A DNA stretch of 64,000 nucleotides from Drechmeria coniospora (Eukaryota; Ascomycota; Sordariomycetes; Hypocreales; Ophiocordycipitaceae): assembly GCF_001625195.1 (NCBI RefSeq), contig NC_054390.1, positions 8,343,222-8,407,221 on the forward strand, given 5' to 3'. Both the position numbers and the translations under genes were made by a program. Each line of letters starts with the position of its first letter. The first letter of the stretch is position 1. Positions 12,716 to 22,300 of the stretch are shown here, one piece after another. Below the pieces are notes generated by a model. The model was not told the origin of the DNA, searched no databases, and saw only the letters and a list, made by a program, of their open reading frames with translations.

Positions 12716-13758
12716 TGTGTCGCCGCTCCCGTTTCTCCCCTGAACATTGTCGCGGAGGCTCTCGTCCAAGGTAGCTGCCCGAGTGAGGTGCTGATCCCAG
12801 CTGGCAACGGCAATTGAACCCAGCAACGTTCAGACCTGTGCTCCGTACGCCGTACGCCGTACACCGTATGGGGTGGGAAGTTGTATCGACAGGCACAGCA
12901 CCTGACGTGTTTCAGACGACGACGGAGGAGCACCGGCAATTCGATGATGCTGGCACTCGAGCTCGAGCGACCTGGCCATAGTGTTGCTCAGCAGTACGTA
13001 CTTTTATGTACTTACAAGTACTCCGTACTGAGTACGTACTTAAGTAAGTACAGATGACTTGGTCCTGCAATATAAGGAACGCCAACGACATGGTGGGTTC
13101 TTGCTCACGTGATTGTTCAGGTGACACAGCAGCAGCAGCAATCAGTCCTCAGTAGTGCTGCAGCCTGTATCAACACTTTCGTACTGCACACCTACTTTCG
13201 TACACCTACATACTCACTTAATTCCCTTTATACTTTGTCATAGACACTACAACTGCAATAAATACTTTCGTGTACTGTATTCCGGAGTACGGTAATACTC
13301 CGTATCCGTACTCTGTATTAACCACTTGATAGTAATAATACTCAATTATGCCTCTTCACCAGGCGGTTCCTCTCGACCGACTGCAAGGTTTCCCTGTGAT
13401 GCAATCAACTGCGGATATGACGGCAACGGGCCACCCACGTCCATCACGTCTATTCAGCGTCCTACATGCTAGCAGCTATTGATGGAGGGCAGCAAGACCT
13501 ACTACTCTGTACTATGGCGCATCCGACCTTTCGGTTCACCCAACCTAGCCGTGCCTCTTGTCTGCCGTGTTATTACAGTCACACAGGCAAGCAAGGTTGA
13601 CACAACGCATTGTCAAGGCCCCCAAGACCAAAGAATGTAATTTTTTTCGCACGACGACGAGTTCAAGAGAATTCGATGCAACTAAATCGACTGTCCAGGC
13701 CTTACACCAGCTCGTCGGATAAGCCACATGTACGCAAACCGAATCGTAAGCGGCTCTT
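12716..13758. other. Spacer with GTAC/TACTCCGTA motifs
   Basis: No gene recognised. Imperfect CCGTACG-type words at 12840-12870 are followed by TACTCCGTA at 13019 and 13296. From about 13150 the base composition becomes AT-richer, marking the left edge of the accessory island. Confidence 0.45.
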
Positions 13759-13948
13759 CAAACGCAAAAACCTGCTCATGATAAAACTCGAAAAAGCTGA
13801 AACTGGAAAGGACAGGGAATCCGTTGATTGTCAACCAATCTTCAACCCAAGTCAAACGCCAAAACCTGCTCGTCATAAAACTCGAAAAACACCGAAAATG
13901 GAAAGGGCAGGAATCCGTCCGTTGATTGTCAACCAATCTTCAATCCAA
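13759..13948. repeat. 94-bp tandem duplication
   Basis: Two imperfect copies, about 13759-13850 and 13853-13948, offset by 94 bp. Shared words include AACCTGCTC, ATAAAACTCGAAAAA, GGAATCCG and TTGATTGTCAACCAATCTTC. The second copy ends about 20 bp from the stop codon of the minus-strand secreted-protein gene, so the array probably forms its 3' UTR. Confidence 0.75.
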
Positions 13949-13967
13949 AAGGGGCTCGTTCAACTTC

Positions 13968-14834
13968 CTACAGGGTGCCGTCACTGCGGGACGACCAGAA
14001 CTCACCATGAGCTAGAATCGTCGCGCCCTCTCCAGTCTCCTCTCGAGTCTCCTCTCCAGTCTCCTCTCGAGTCTCCTCTCCAGTCTCCTCTCCAGTCTCC
14101 TCTCGAGTCTCCTCTTCTGTCCCATGGTTGGGTTGTCCAGGACGCCGCACGCTTCGATGCGAAGCAGCTACCATGGGCAGGGTGGCCCTGGAGATGGTGC
14201 CGGTGTCGGATGTGCCCGACTCGGACTTGAAGGTAACGGAGTAGTCCGAATTAATGACAATCTCGGTCAGCTTCAGCTCATCCTCCTCCCTGAGGATGTG
14301 CTGCTTGTACCCATCCGTGGTCTCTGTGTTGAACAGCTGGTCGGTGACGAGCTTCACAGCGGCCGCCGTTGCGGCCCCGGCCAAAACCGACACTGGACCG
14401 GTCTCGAGCGTCGCAAGTGAAACGGCGGCACCCGCGCCAACCCCGACCAAGGTGGGATATACCCGGTCGAGCCAGTCGAATATAGCGCGTCCATTGTGCG
14501 GGTCCGTCACGTACAGCGTTTGGAGGTCCTCGCTTGCAAAGACGAGCACCCACCAGTCGCGGCCGGTGGTGAACAGCCCCGTGTTGTACTCGACGTTCAT
14601 CAGAGGCGACGCGAGCTCGTCCTGCCCGACTTCCGGCCACGTTTGATCATTCTTGTAGACGTTGCTGTATTTGTGGAGGATGGTGACGTTCCTCAGCAGC
14701 TGTGGCGAGTTGTTCTGCACCGAGACCATGGCTCCGCGCCTCGTCGTGCTGAGCCCTCTGGCCTCGGTCGAGGGTGCCGCAACGGTGACGTGCACGAGCG
14801 TCAAGAGGGCGTATAGGGTGCTTAGCATCTGCAT
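13968..14834 (-). CDS. Secreted PUD-like (up-regulated in daf-2 type) protein with EET repeat tail
   Basis: Single-exon gene of 288 residues. The first 20 residues (MQMLSTLYALLTLVHVTVAA) form a signal peptide. The following domain contains AMVSVQNNSPQLLRNVTILH, YSNVYKNDQTW and NTGLFTTGRDWWV. By memory these resemble fungal proteins annotated as up-regulated-in-daf-2 domain proteins, of unknown biochemical role. A Gly/Ala-rich hydrophobic stretch (VGVGAGAAVSLATLETG) follows. The C-terminus carries eight or so Glu-Glu-Thr-Arg/Gly tetrapeptides encoded by a 12-bp minisatellite, then a short tail to the stop. The frame stays open 65 codons further upstream, but the hydrophobic signal favours this ATG. 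An Asn-Val-Thr glycosylation site is present. Confidence 0.75.
   Translation of the reverse strand: MQMLSTLYALLTLVHVTVAAPSTEARGLSTTRRGAMVSVQNNSPQLLRNVTILHKYSNVYKNDQTWPEVGQDELASPLMNVEYNTGLFTTGRDWWVLVFASEDLQTLYVTDPHNGRAIFDWLDRVYPTLVGVGAGAAVSLATLETGPVSVLAGAATAAAVKLVTDQLFNTETTDGYKQHILREEDELKLTEIVINSDYSVTFKSESGTSDTGTISRATLPMVAASHRSVRRPGQPNHGTEEETREETGEETGEETREETGEETREETGEGATILAHGEFWSSRSDGTL
14031..14117. repeat. 12-bp coding minisatellite (TCTCCTCTCGAG/CAG)
   Basis: About seven 12-bp units alternating TCTCCTCTCGAG and TCTCCTCTCCAG. Read on the minus strand they encode Glu-Glu-Thr-Arg and Glu-Glu-Thr-Gly. The unit is a multiple of three, so copy-number change would not shift the frame. Confidence 0.9.
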
Positions 14835-15308
14835 TGTGCGTTGGACGAGTGTAAACGAAAGACTAATGGAGGTAATTATTGCTTTGATCAGGCTGGACGA
14901 TGTGAGTGAAGATGAACATGACACTCTGGCTGAATCGGGGACATGACTGCATCTTATACATTTTTTTTCACCCCTTCCTCGTCGAGTATGTAGTAGTCCA
15001 TTCCGAGCAATTCGATTCACATCACGCAAGTATCCCGGCTCCCGTGCATTATGCCCTCAGCCGCTGCCATCTGCCTCACGGAATTGGTGAGATACGAACG
15101 GCTCGTCAACACGAGCTCAGGGTTTGGGAATGGTGACTTCAAGTTACACTGGGAATCAGGGCGATGTGTCGGCGTTTCAATTGATCAACGATAAGGATCA
15201 ACTTGTGGTCAGTGCATACTTTCGGGCTCAAGTACGAAGTCGTACGAAGAATTGGTGGTTAGACAACTCGAGAATCTGGGGAACACTAACAAATACTTGG
15301 TTAGTCTC
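14835..15308. other. Upstream region of the secreted PUD-like gene
   Basis: No gene recognised. Moderate GC, with no motif clusters. Probably promoter of the minus-strand secreted-protein gene. Confidence 0.35.
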
Positions 15309-15842
15309 ATCTTCCATTGTGGGGAGCATTACGAAGTACGCCCGGCAGCTGAGAATGCGGGAACAGGTGAATACGGGAACAGGTGACGCTGATTATAGGG
15401 GACGATCTGAAACGGGAGAGCAGAATACGACCAGCGATTTCATGCATGGTACGAGAGAGATGCAGCACACGGCATGACGCAATCGGGTACATGTTGTTCC
15501 CGGGCGACGGATGCTGCATCGCCAGTGCGTCGACCTCCATGTGTAGACCTCCATGTGTAGACCTCCATGTGTATGCTCCGGAGCAATGGTCGTCCGTTTG
15601 CTCTCCCATCTCCTCGGCGACTAGGGCTTCTACGCGGTCATCCTCTACCTTAGTCCAGTCCAAATACGCCGTCGTTTCCTCTCCTCCCTTATCCACTCCC
15701 TCGACCCGGTCACAGTGATAACAACGCTTAGACATCCATGGTAGTCCAGACACCACTCATAGCTTGTCTTGTCGTACCGTTGTGGAAGGCGCATTGCCCT
15801 GCGATATTGCTGGTTGGTCTTGACGCTGCCAGCAGGCTGCAT
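15309..15842 (-). pseudogene. Decayed ORF fragment with a frame change
   Basis: A minus-strand ATG frame beginning at 15842 reads MQPAGSVKTNQQYRRAM and then YDKTSYEWCLDYHG. After that the protein-like reading jumps to another frame (MSKRCYHCDRV, then AYLDWTKVEDDRVEALVAEE). The second part continues as open frame to about 15309 but loses protein-like character after a 3 x 14 bp tandem repeat. I recall similar N-terminal sequences from repetitive fungal genes but cannot name the family. The likely reading is a truncated, frameshifted copy of a multicopy gene or transposon-linked ORF. Confidence 0.35.
15532..15573. repeat. 3 x 14-bp perfect tandem repeat
   Basis: GACCTCCATGTGTA is repeated three times without mismatch. 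Because 14 is not a multiple of three, it breaks any continuous repeat in the decayed minus-strand ORF that overlaps it. Confidence 0.9.
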
Positions 15843-17943
15843 CTGAAATTAGGCGCTTCTTGCAGATACATATATTGAATATATAGTGGCTGCTTGTAGT
15901 GCTATTGCACGGATACTACTGGTAGCAGTGCAGAGTTATTTCCACTCGCTAATATGTTCAGCTGCTTGGCTAGTGGTATATTGGTAGGCACCACTGGGTT
16001 ACCGGTCGGTGTGGGTCATAGATTGACTTAAGTTTTTTGTTGACGTAGAGTCGTAAGTTAGTGTACAGTCGACTTAATAATAACTGTGCTTGTAGGTTGC
16101 GCAATTGTAGTATTCTGGATAGTGTTGTACTTACTACAGCCAGTAGGTGTAGGTAGGTAGTAGAGAGTGTAGCTCTGTCCCTGGACAATGTGTACAGGAC
16201 AGTATCCTATTAGGTAGTCTTAGTAGTATAATACTAGCATTCTTAACAGCAACTACTAGTAGGACTAGCAGTTATTGCAGCTTTTGCTATAATCTTCTTG
16301 ACGCTCAGGTAGCCGAGATTGTAGTACAACCCTTTCCAAGTAGCCGAGGAATGGGCGAGCTTTGGAGGGCTTGTAAGAGAGATACGAAGGAGCAGCGGGC
16401 ATTAGCGCACACGTCCACTCGCCTTGAGACGTTCACCCTTGTGTATTTGTCGCGTATTCGAAGAATGCGATTCCTGTAGTCGACGACTTTCTGCGCAGCC
16501 TCAGGTCGATGCGGACGGAGATGGACTTGTGCGATGGTGAGGGCCATGCTCCAGGCGCCTGCCCATTGTGCCATTGCACATGCAGAGGATCGAGAGACTA
16601 CGAGGCCATCCGGATCACAAACACTCTAAAATGCAAATGCCAATGAGAAAATGGCCGAGAAACCTGCCTGGACAGTACGTGTTACGGGGCGGCTCTGTAG
16701 AACCAGGGGCCGCGCGTATTTGTGATGTTTAACGTTCCATGCCTCTTCACTAATGTACATTTGCTGCTTGCGCTCTTGTACTTTTGTGCGCGACGGCGCA
16801 CGTGACTTGGCGGCGTTGCACGTGATGGTGCGGGCTCGCTCATGTGGGACGCCGGCTTCATCGTGGCGAGCCGTTGCTTGGGCAGCGCCCAAGTGAACAG
16901 ACGGGGTGTAACCTTACAGTAATTGCAACTTTAATAGCATTTCACAGCATTTCTACATCCCTAGGCTAAACAAACCTTCTGGAACGTGGGTATGACAAGT
17001 GAGGGAGCCTGCTTACTTGGCTAGACTTGTGGATATTTTATTGTTTCGGCCAGGTGGGTCATTGATGTGCTATTCGGCTCTCGTTAATACTCTCTCTGTA
17101 CTCCGTACGGAGTACGGAGTTCCTCAAACCGTATAATTTGCCCGAGTCAGCCCACTTGTGTGGGTGTCGTGATGTAAGTACTCTGTAAGTACGGAGTAAG
17201 TAATTCAAGACGAGAGCAAGTACAGATAGTCTCTACTTAATCACGTGCAATAGCAAATTTTATTGCCTCCCTCTGATATGCATTGACAGCGCCTTGAGAA
17301 TGATGCATTTATAACAACAATAGTTGCAATACTAAAGCACAAGCAAAAAAATAATACAATGGTGTGATATTATGTCATGTATCGTGAAGCATTTGTCACT
17401 GAATACGGCAGCCATAGGAACGTTCATCTTGAGGTCCAGCATAATATGCAGTGTCAGTCGAACAAACCATATTAGCATGGGTTCAACTAAGGCTTGTTTC
17501 GCATAAGATGTACCAATAGTAAAAGTAAACTTCAGCAAACTATCAATGCGAGCCAGAAGCCGGCTTTTGATGCAATGAGTACAATTACTGGCGTTGACTT
17601 CTGCGCACTAGTCGCATCCAACATACTTATATGGCGTATATTCGCAATGTCTCGGATACGGCGGTTCCTGCTGGACGGTGAGTCAGGCGAATCCAATGAA
17701 AGGTAGCATAATAGTCATAAGATTATGCTTTACTATTAACGCCTTACTATCAACGCCATCTACTCATTCATCAGGTCGCACTGAAAAAAGAGAGCATAAG
17801 TCGAGAAGAAGGGATATAGTTGTAAGCAACCGGCGATTGCTCTCATAAGCCATGCTGCATCCACACGAAATGTAAATTTACCTTCTCATCTACTTTTCGT
17901 ATGCCAAGCCAAAGAGTACCTCCTTTTCCAATGTTATATCATC
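15843..17943. other. AT-rich, gene-poor stretch of the accessory island
   Basis: No intact gene. TA, CTA and TAG words are dense between about 15870 and 16300, as expected of old repeat-induced point mutation or decayed repeat DNA, though I could not compute RIP indices. A minus-strand frame at 16305-16574 has some protein character (YRNRILRIRDKYTRV) but no recognised family. A perfect 18-bp palindrome lies at 17098-17115, and a further TACGGAGTA at 17190. Confidence 0.4.
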
Positions 17944-18645
17944 ATGTTGTCCTTTCGCACTCTCCTTACAACCGTCCTTGCGGTTTCGGTGGTTGCACAG
18001 CAAAAACTCGAATTGAACAAAGCATCCCTAGAAGAAGCTATGAAATATGCTAGCGAGACAATGGCCATGCAAGATGCCAAGTTCACTCTAATTGTTCAGG
18101 GTGGCGCTGTGAACGTTATTCTCGGAGATAGACCGACCACGGCCGATATGGATTTTATTGCAACCGACTACAAACCAGATGATCCAAACTCTTACAAAGA
18201 CGGTACCCTCCAGAAGCTGAAGCGCGCGTGGTTGCTGGCCGCTGCTGATGTGGCCAATTCACCGCATCCGATTCCAAGAGACTGGGTCGATAGCTCGATA
18301 TCAGCACTCTTCTTTGGTAATGCCGAACTTTTCCAGAAGTTCAAGTCCCAGGCCATATTGCAAAATGAGGTACTTTCGACAGCTGGAATGGACACAGACG
18401 GTACCGGAATCAAGTACATCGCGGCGCCGTGGGAGTGGCAGATTGTCCGCAAGCTTGGGGTGCCCAAAAGAAAAGAGTACGATCACAGTGATGCTGCATT
18501 CTGCCTTCGGCAGTGGCTCAAAATGAACAATAAAGAATCAGTGCACTTTGATGATTTGGCCGGCATGTTTCAATCCTGGCATATCCCTGTACCGAAAAAC
18601 TTGGCCGAAATGTGTATGACTGTTATGATGTTAGGCCTTGCCTAA
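17944..18645 (+). CDS. Secreted protein with nucleotidyltransferase-like GG..DxD motif
   Basis: Single-exon, 233 residues. Residues 1-18 form a signal peptide (MLSFRTLLTTVLAVSVVA) with a likely cleavage before QQ. At 53-70 the sequence GGAVNVILGDRPTTADMD fits the loop of the nucleotidyltransferase fold: Gly-Gly, a helix, then Thr and Asp-x-Asp. That pattern is known from AbiEii-like and related fungal NTase-fold proteins. A third catalytic acid cannot be placed confidently. The remaining sequence is alpha-helical, with charged and aromatic residues and few cysteines. A secretion signal on an NTase-like protein is odd, because nucleotide substrates are mostly intracellular. It sits 0.2 kb from the broken FunK1 gene in the accessory island. 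It may act on host or extracellular nucleotides, or may have lost activity; both are speculation. Confidence 0.7.
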   Translation: MLSFRTLLTTVLAVSVVAQQKLELNKASLEEAMKYASETMAMQDAKFTLIVQGGAVNVILGDRPTTADMDFIATDYKPDDPNSYKDGTLQKLKRAWLLAAADVANSPHPIPRDWVDSSISALFFGNAELFQKFKSQAILQNEVLSTAGMDTDGTGIKYIAAPWEWQIVRKLGVPKRKEYDHSDAAFCLRQWLKMNNKESVHFDDLAGMFQSWHIPVPKNLAEMCMTVMMLGLA

Positions 18646-18878
18646 CAGAGCTATGTCATATGATAGAGTCAGCACGTGACATGCACACTATGACTAGGCA
18701 TTGGAGTAAAAGAACTCCAATGCCTTGTAGAGTTAGAGCTCTGTAGATTTCTTAACAACCATTTCCGACCACTAGATACTGGCAGTACTTGTGACTCCAT
18801 AACACTAGCTTCGCAAAACTATCCCTTTCCCGTTGCATCATGAAGTGCACTGAAGCCTGACATTCTCCCTGTCCGACA

Positions 18879-21129
18879 CTACAGATTGCCAATAGCTTCA
18901 TCGTAGGCTGCTATAATAGGCCCGTAAAGTTGGTTTGGGTCTCCCACTGGTGTCCCAAAGTTCGGGTCCGCCGTGTCCCCAAACAAGATTGATCGAATGC
19001 TCAGACAGAGCGGCTTCACGACCTCCAGCGCCTCTGGAAAATCCTTCATGATCATTTTGAGCCCAAAGATCATAATATCACCTGCTTTGACCCTAGCATT
19101 TTCCTCTAAACTTCCAATCTCCCATCTCGTTAACATGTTTTCCTTACGCAGCGTCTGTGCACCGGCAAGTCCAGTGCTCCATGATTGACGCGCACACATC
19201 CAAAGCAGAACATAAAAGAACGACTCAAGATCATGGCGGTAGGTATGATCGGTGTTGCACAGTACCTCGACTGCCATGAATCGCATTGTCCCTGTGCGGT
19301 GACTCGCTCCGCCAGGGTCACTATCTCACAGCTTGGCCAGGTCAAGGTCAATAAGCATACCCTTAAATCCATTCGCCACCTTAGGGTTCGTAATAATAAT
19401 ATTGCTTGAAGAAATATCCCGGTGGAGAACATTACCGGTGACATAGAGAGACTGATGTGCCTTGATGGCATCTTGCATTGACTCTAGCAGTTCCCTAGTC
19501 GTCTTGAAGTCGCTGATAATACGGCCGGCTGGTGAAACAATTAGGCAAGAGAAGATCCTATTCTCCCACAGGTCCATGTCGCGATTATTCAAGCTCTGCC
19601 TAGTATTTGCAGTAGACAACTGCTGGACAAGCTGCTTCGACTCCAGACGGTTGATACGCCGCCTCTTGGGTCCGGACGCATCGGATTGATAATCGATCGA
19701 TAATTCGGGCTCCTTTCTCGACGACTTCATGCTTTCATTCCGGAATCGGTGGCGTTCTGGAAAATGCATGCCCTTGCGCATGTCTGCAATAGTAGTGATG
19801 CGACGATGAGCAACCACTCTCGCTACCCCCTTGACACCCCTCTCTTCCGCCAGTTCTAGCTGTGTTGCCTCGGGTATCTGCTTGTCCGATACCCACGAGA
19901 ATTTTGCGACATTCCTCGTTCCGGCCTTGAAGCAAGTTGTTCCGCGACAGACGATGGCATGCTGCTTGACTAGTAGCTTCTCTAGCCTAGTCCTCAATTC
20001 GTTACCGCTTGCATCCTCTAGTGTAATATAACGATGCTTATCCTCTCGCTTGATAAACGTATCGAGGCCCATCTCATCATCATTCATTGTAGCATACCCG
20101 ACAAGAGCTCTTGCGAACATGTCCGGCTTGCGGTGAATATTGAAGGGGCCCGAGCTGTACGGTCCAGACCGATCGAATACCCAGAGTTCCATCGTAGAAG
20201 CGCAGATAGAAAATGCATGGACGAACCGACGCGTAGGCTGGTCGGTAAAGACGCCTCGTATGTAGCGTGCGAGTTGGAGAATTGTCGATTTGAACTTGCT
20301 TGTATTATTCGACCTCTCTTGCTTTCCGACAACAAGGACCCTGTCGTACTTGAAGCTCCCGTTCGCCCTTTTGGATGGAGCCTGAAAGAATATATCCATC
20401 TGGCCTATTCGTTCTTTAAACCGATTGGCAGTATTGGACGTATGGAGTTTGTATGGGGCGTCGGTAAGGGCGAGATCTTCTATAGAGCGAAGCCACTCCC
20501 AGATGAGCTTTTTGTTGTGAGAAGCCGGGAAGTTTATCCATTTCTTGCCGTCGTGCATTGACATGACCCCATCGAGCATTTTTTTTATGCCCTATTGACC
20601 AGCTGTTGGAGTCAAAAAACTTCTTGCAGAACCCCCTAACGTTGCGGAAGGTGCAGTCCTTGATCTCGTTGAATAGCTCTCGTTCTATAATATCATGCGT
20701 CTTGCTATGGGAAAGACGACTGGAGAAAGCCTTAACTGGTGTTCCCTCGATTGTTGGGACGGTACTGGTAGAAACGGGGAGAGTAGAAGAATCGAGAGTA
20801 TCGATAAGGTCAATAACAGCTGCCCAGATGTTGCTGTCGGGCGATTCTGCGATGATAAGGCCGACAAGTGGCTGAAAACATCCTAGCTCTATTGGGCCTT
20901 CTCGGATCTGCAGTTTGAGGAGGAACAGCCTTTGTGCAATACGTTTGCTTCTATCTTGAGTAAGTAGGTAGTAGGCAGCTCGAGCTGAGAAAAGTATTTC
21001 CAGAAGGCTTGCTACTGCTGCAACTTGCAGCTCATCAGTGCAATCGCGCAGTTCAATGCGAATCCGGTTCAATGACTCGCCAAGCGGATGCTTTTCAATT
21101 AAGTTGATTTGGTCTTCGGTTAGGGCCAT
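18879..21129 (-). pseudogene. FunK1-type fungal kinase-like gene with frameshift and in-frame stop
   Basis: FunK1 proteins are a fungus-specific, expanded kinase-like family. The N-terminal part reads from ATG 21129 to the phrase SWSIGHKK. An A8 run (minus strand, about 20579-20588) then shifts the frame; with seven As it would continue directly into MLDGVMSMHDGKKW. The second frame runs through a candidate ATP-binding Lys (NVAKFSW), the catalytic loop HRDISSSNI and DLDLA, and ends at TGA 19326-19328 right after LDLAKL. The same frame resumes as GGASHRTGTMRFMAVEVL, then HDLESFFYVLLW, to the stop at 18879. The TGA could be a CGA-to-TGA transition. Apart from the two lesions the sequence is complete, about 745 codons, the normal family size. 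Recent pseudogenisation, a sequencing error at the homopolymer, or recoding are the alternatives. Confidence 0.85.
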
Positions 21130-21163
21130 GTTTGAGAAGGCCGTATTGTGCCGGTTTGCGGCA

Positions 21164-21250
21164 GTAAAGAGTGAAACGTGAAATATGAAGAGTGAAGAGT
21201 GAGTGAAGAGTGAATAGTGGAGAGTGAATCGTAAAGAGTGAATAGTGAAG
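21164..21250. repeat. Imperfect AGAGTGAA short tandem array
   Basis: About ten degenerate copies of an 8-9 bp word (AGAGTGAA, AAGAGTGA, AATAGTGA). It lies 35-120 bp upstream of the start codon of the broken FunK1 gene, so it may be part of its former promoter or leader. Confidence 0.8.
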
Positions 21251-21290
21251 AGGACAACGTACTTACAAAGAGGACAACGTACTTACAAAG
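21251..21290. repeat. Perfect 2 x 20-bp tandem repeat
   Basis: AGGACAACGTACTTACAAAG occurs twice in tandem without mismatch, directly after the AGAGTGAA array. Confidence 0.95.
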
Positions 21291-21832
21291 GCAAACGCGG
21301 AATCATGTGATTTCATGGTACTGTTGCCTTGGGCTACTTGAACAGGCCAGGCAGCAACACGACGAAGTAGGTAGTAACTACCAGTGGCATGCTTGATCAC
21401 TCCTTCCCTTGACTACTTGTATATAGTTTGCTGCATATACCAAGTACACTACTAGTACTATCAATCAGACTAGAGATACAAATGTATAGATTGAATCTTG
21501 GTCAATTAGTTGCATCTGCCTTCTCCCCCGAAGCATAGGTAGGGTAAGGTAGGTTATCTACTACTATTTTAGTCTATATATTGTAACGGATGCTCAAGGC
21601 GTCCTAAGGGGGGTCTGTTTTTAAGGGAGTGAGTCAGGCGTAACGTAGAACAGTATGTCAAACAAGAGTCCGTCAAGAAGCTTTGCACTTCTCAATCACA
21701 GAGCAATTGCTTAGATTGATCAATGAAGAACTGAGCTATTTAGAGCAGTGGGGACTGTCCTATATGCTTATCTTATTCCTTCATCGATCATGTTGATAGC
21801 TCTTGATATCTTCTGAACAGGGGCTATCGCTT

Positions 21833-21928
21833 GATATCTGTGATAGCTCTCGATCCAAAATATCAGTTACGTGACCTGTCGCTGATATCTGTGATAGCTC
21901 TCGATCCAAGATATCAGTCACGTGACCT
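21833..21928. repeat. 51-bp period tandem repeat with GATATC and CGTGAC
   Basis: Two copies of a 45-bp block at 51-bp spacing (21833-21877 and 21884-21928), with two mismatches. Each begins GATATCTGTGATAGCTCTCG and ends with a TTACGTGACC or TCACGTGACC word. A partial third copy (GATAGCTCTTGATATC) precedes it at about 21795. Confidence 0.85.
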
Positions 21929-22300
21929 ATAGTACGGGCGCATTGCTATTTATCGCATATAGCACCTACCAAGTCCACATTGACTGTGGCGCCCATTTTT
22001 GTGGCTGGTTTGGTGCAACAGTCTCCTTACCTATCATCCTACCACCTTGACGGGCTGACTTTTATTCTGCAGCCTGCGTCCTGCGCCTCTGGTTGGGCTG
22101 TCGTTTGTAACACTAGCCTTAGAGTAGTCTTTTCCATTTTTAGCTAGCTGTTGCGGCTTGCGTTAGTCTATAACTTGTAGGTTAATCGATATAATAGCTA
22201 GTATTAGTGCATTATCTATTACGTGCAGTGTTTAACACAGCATAACTACAGCGAAGTATCAATTCATACCCAATATACTGTGCAATAGCCAATCTTCTGA

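Larger units (their letters stand above)
21130..22300. other. AT-rich spacer with tandem repeats
   Basis: No gene recognised. Three tandem repeats described separately lie at 21164-21250, 21251-21290 and 21833-21928. The remaining sequence is AT-rich with many TA steps (for example 21540-21600 and 22130-22220), like the stretch at 16 kb. Confidence 0.4.

Noticed and set aside
19288..19325. Possible 38-nt intron removing the TGA in the FunK1 gene
   Set aside because: It is shorter than known functional introns and its removal would put the conserved GTMRFMA segment out of frame.
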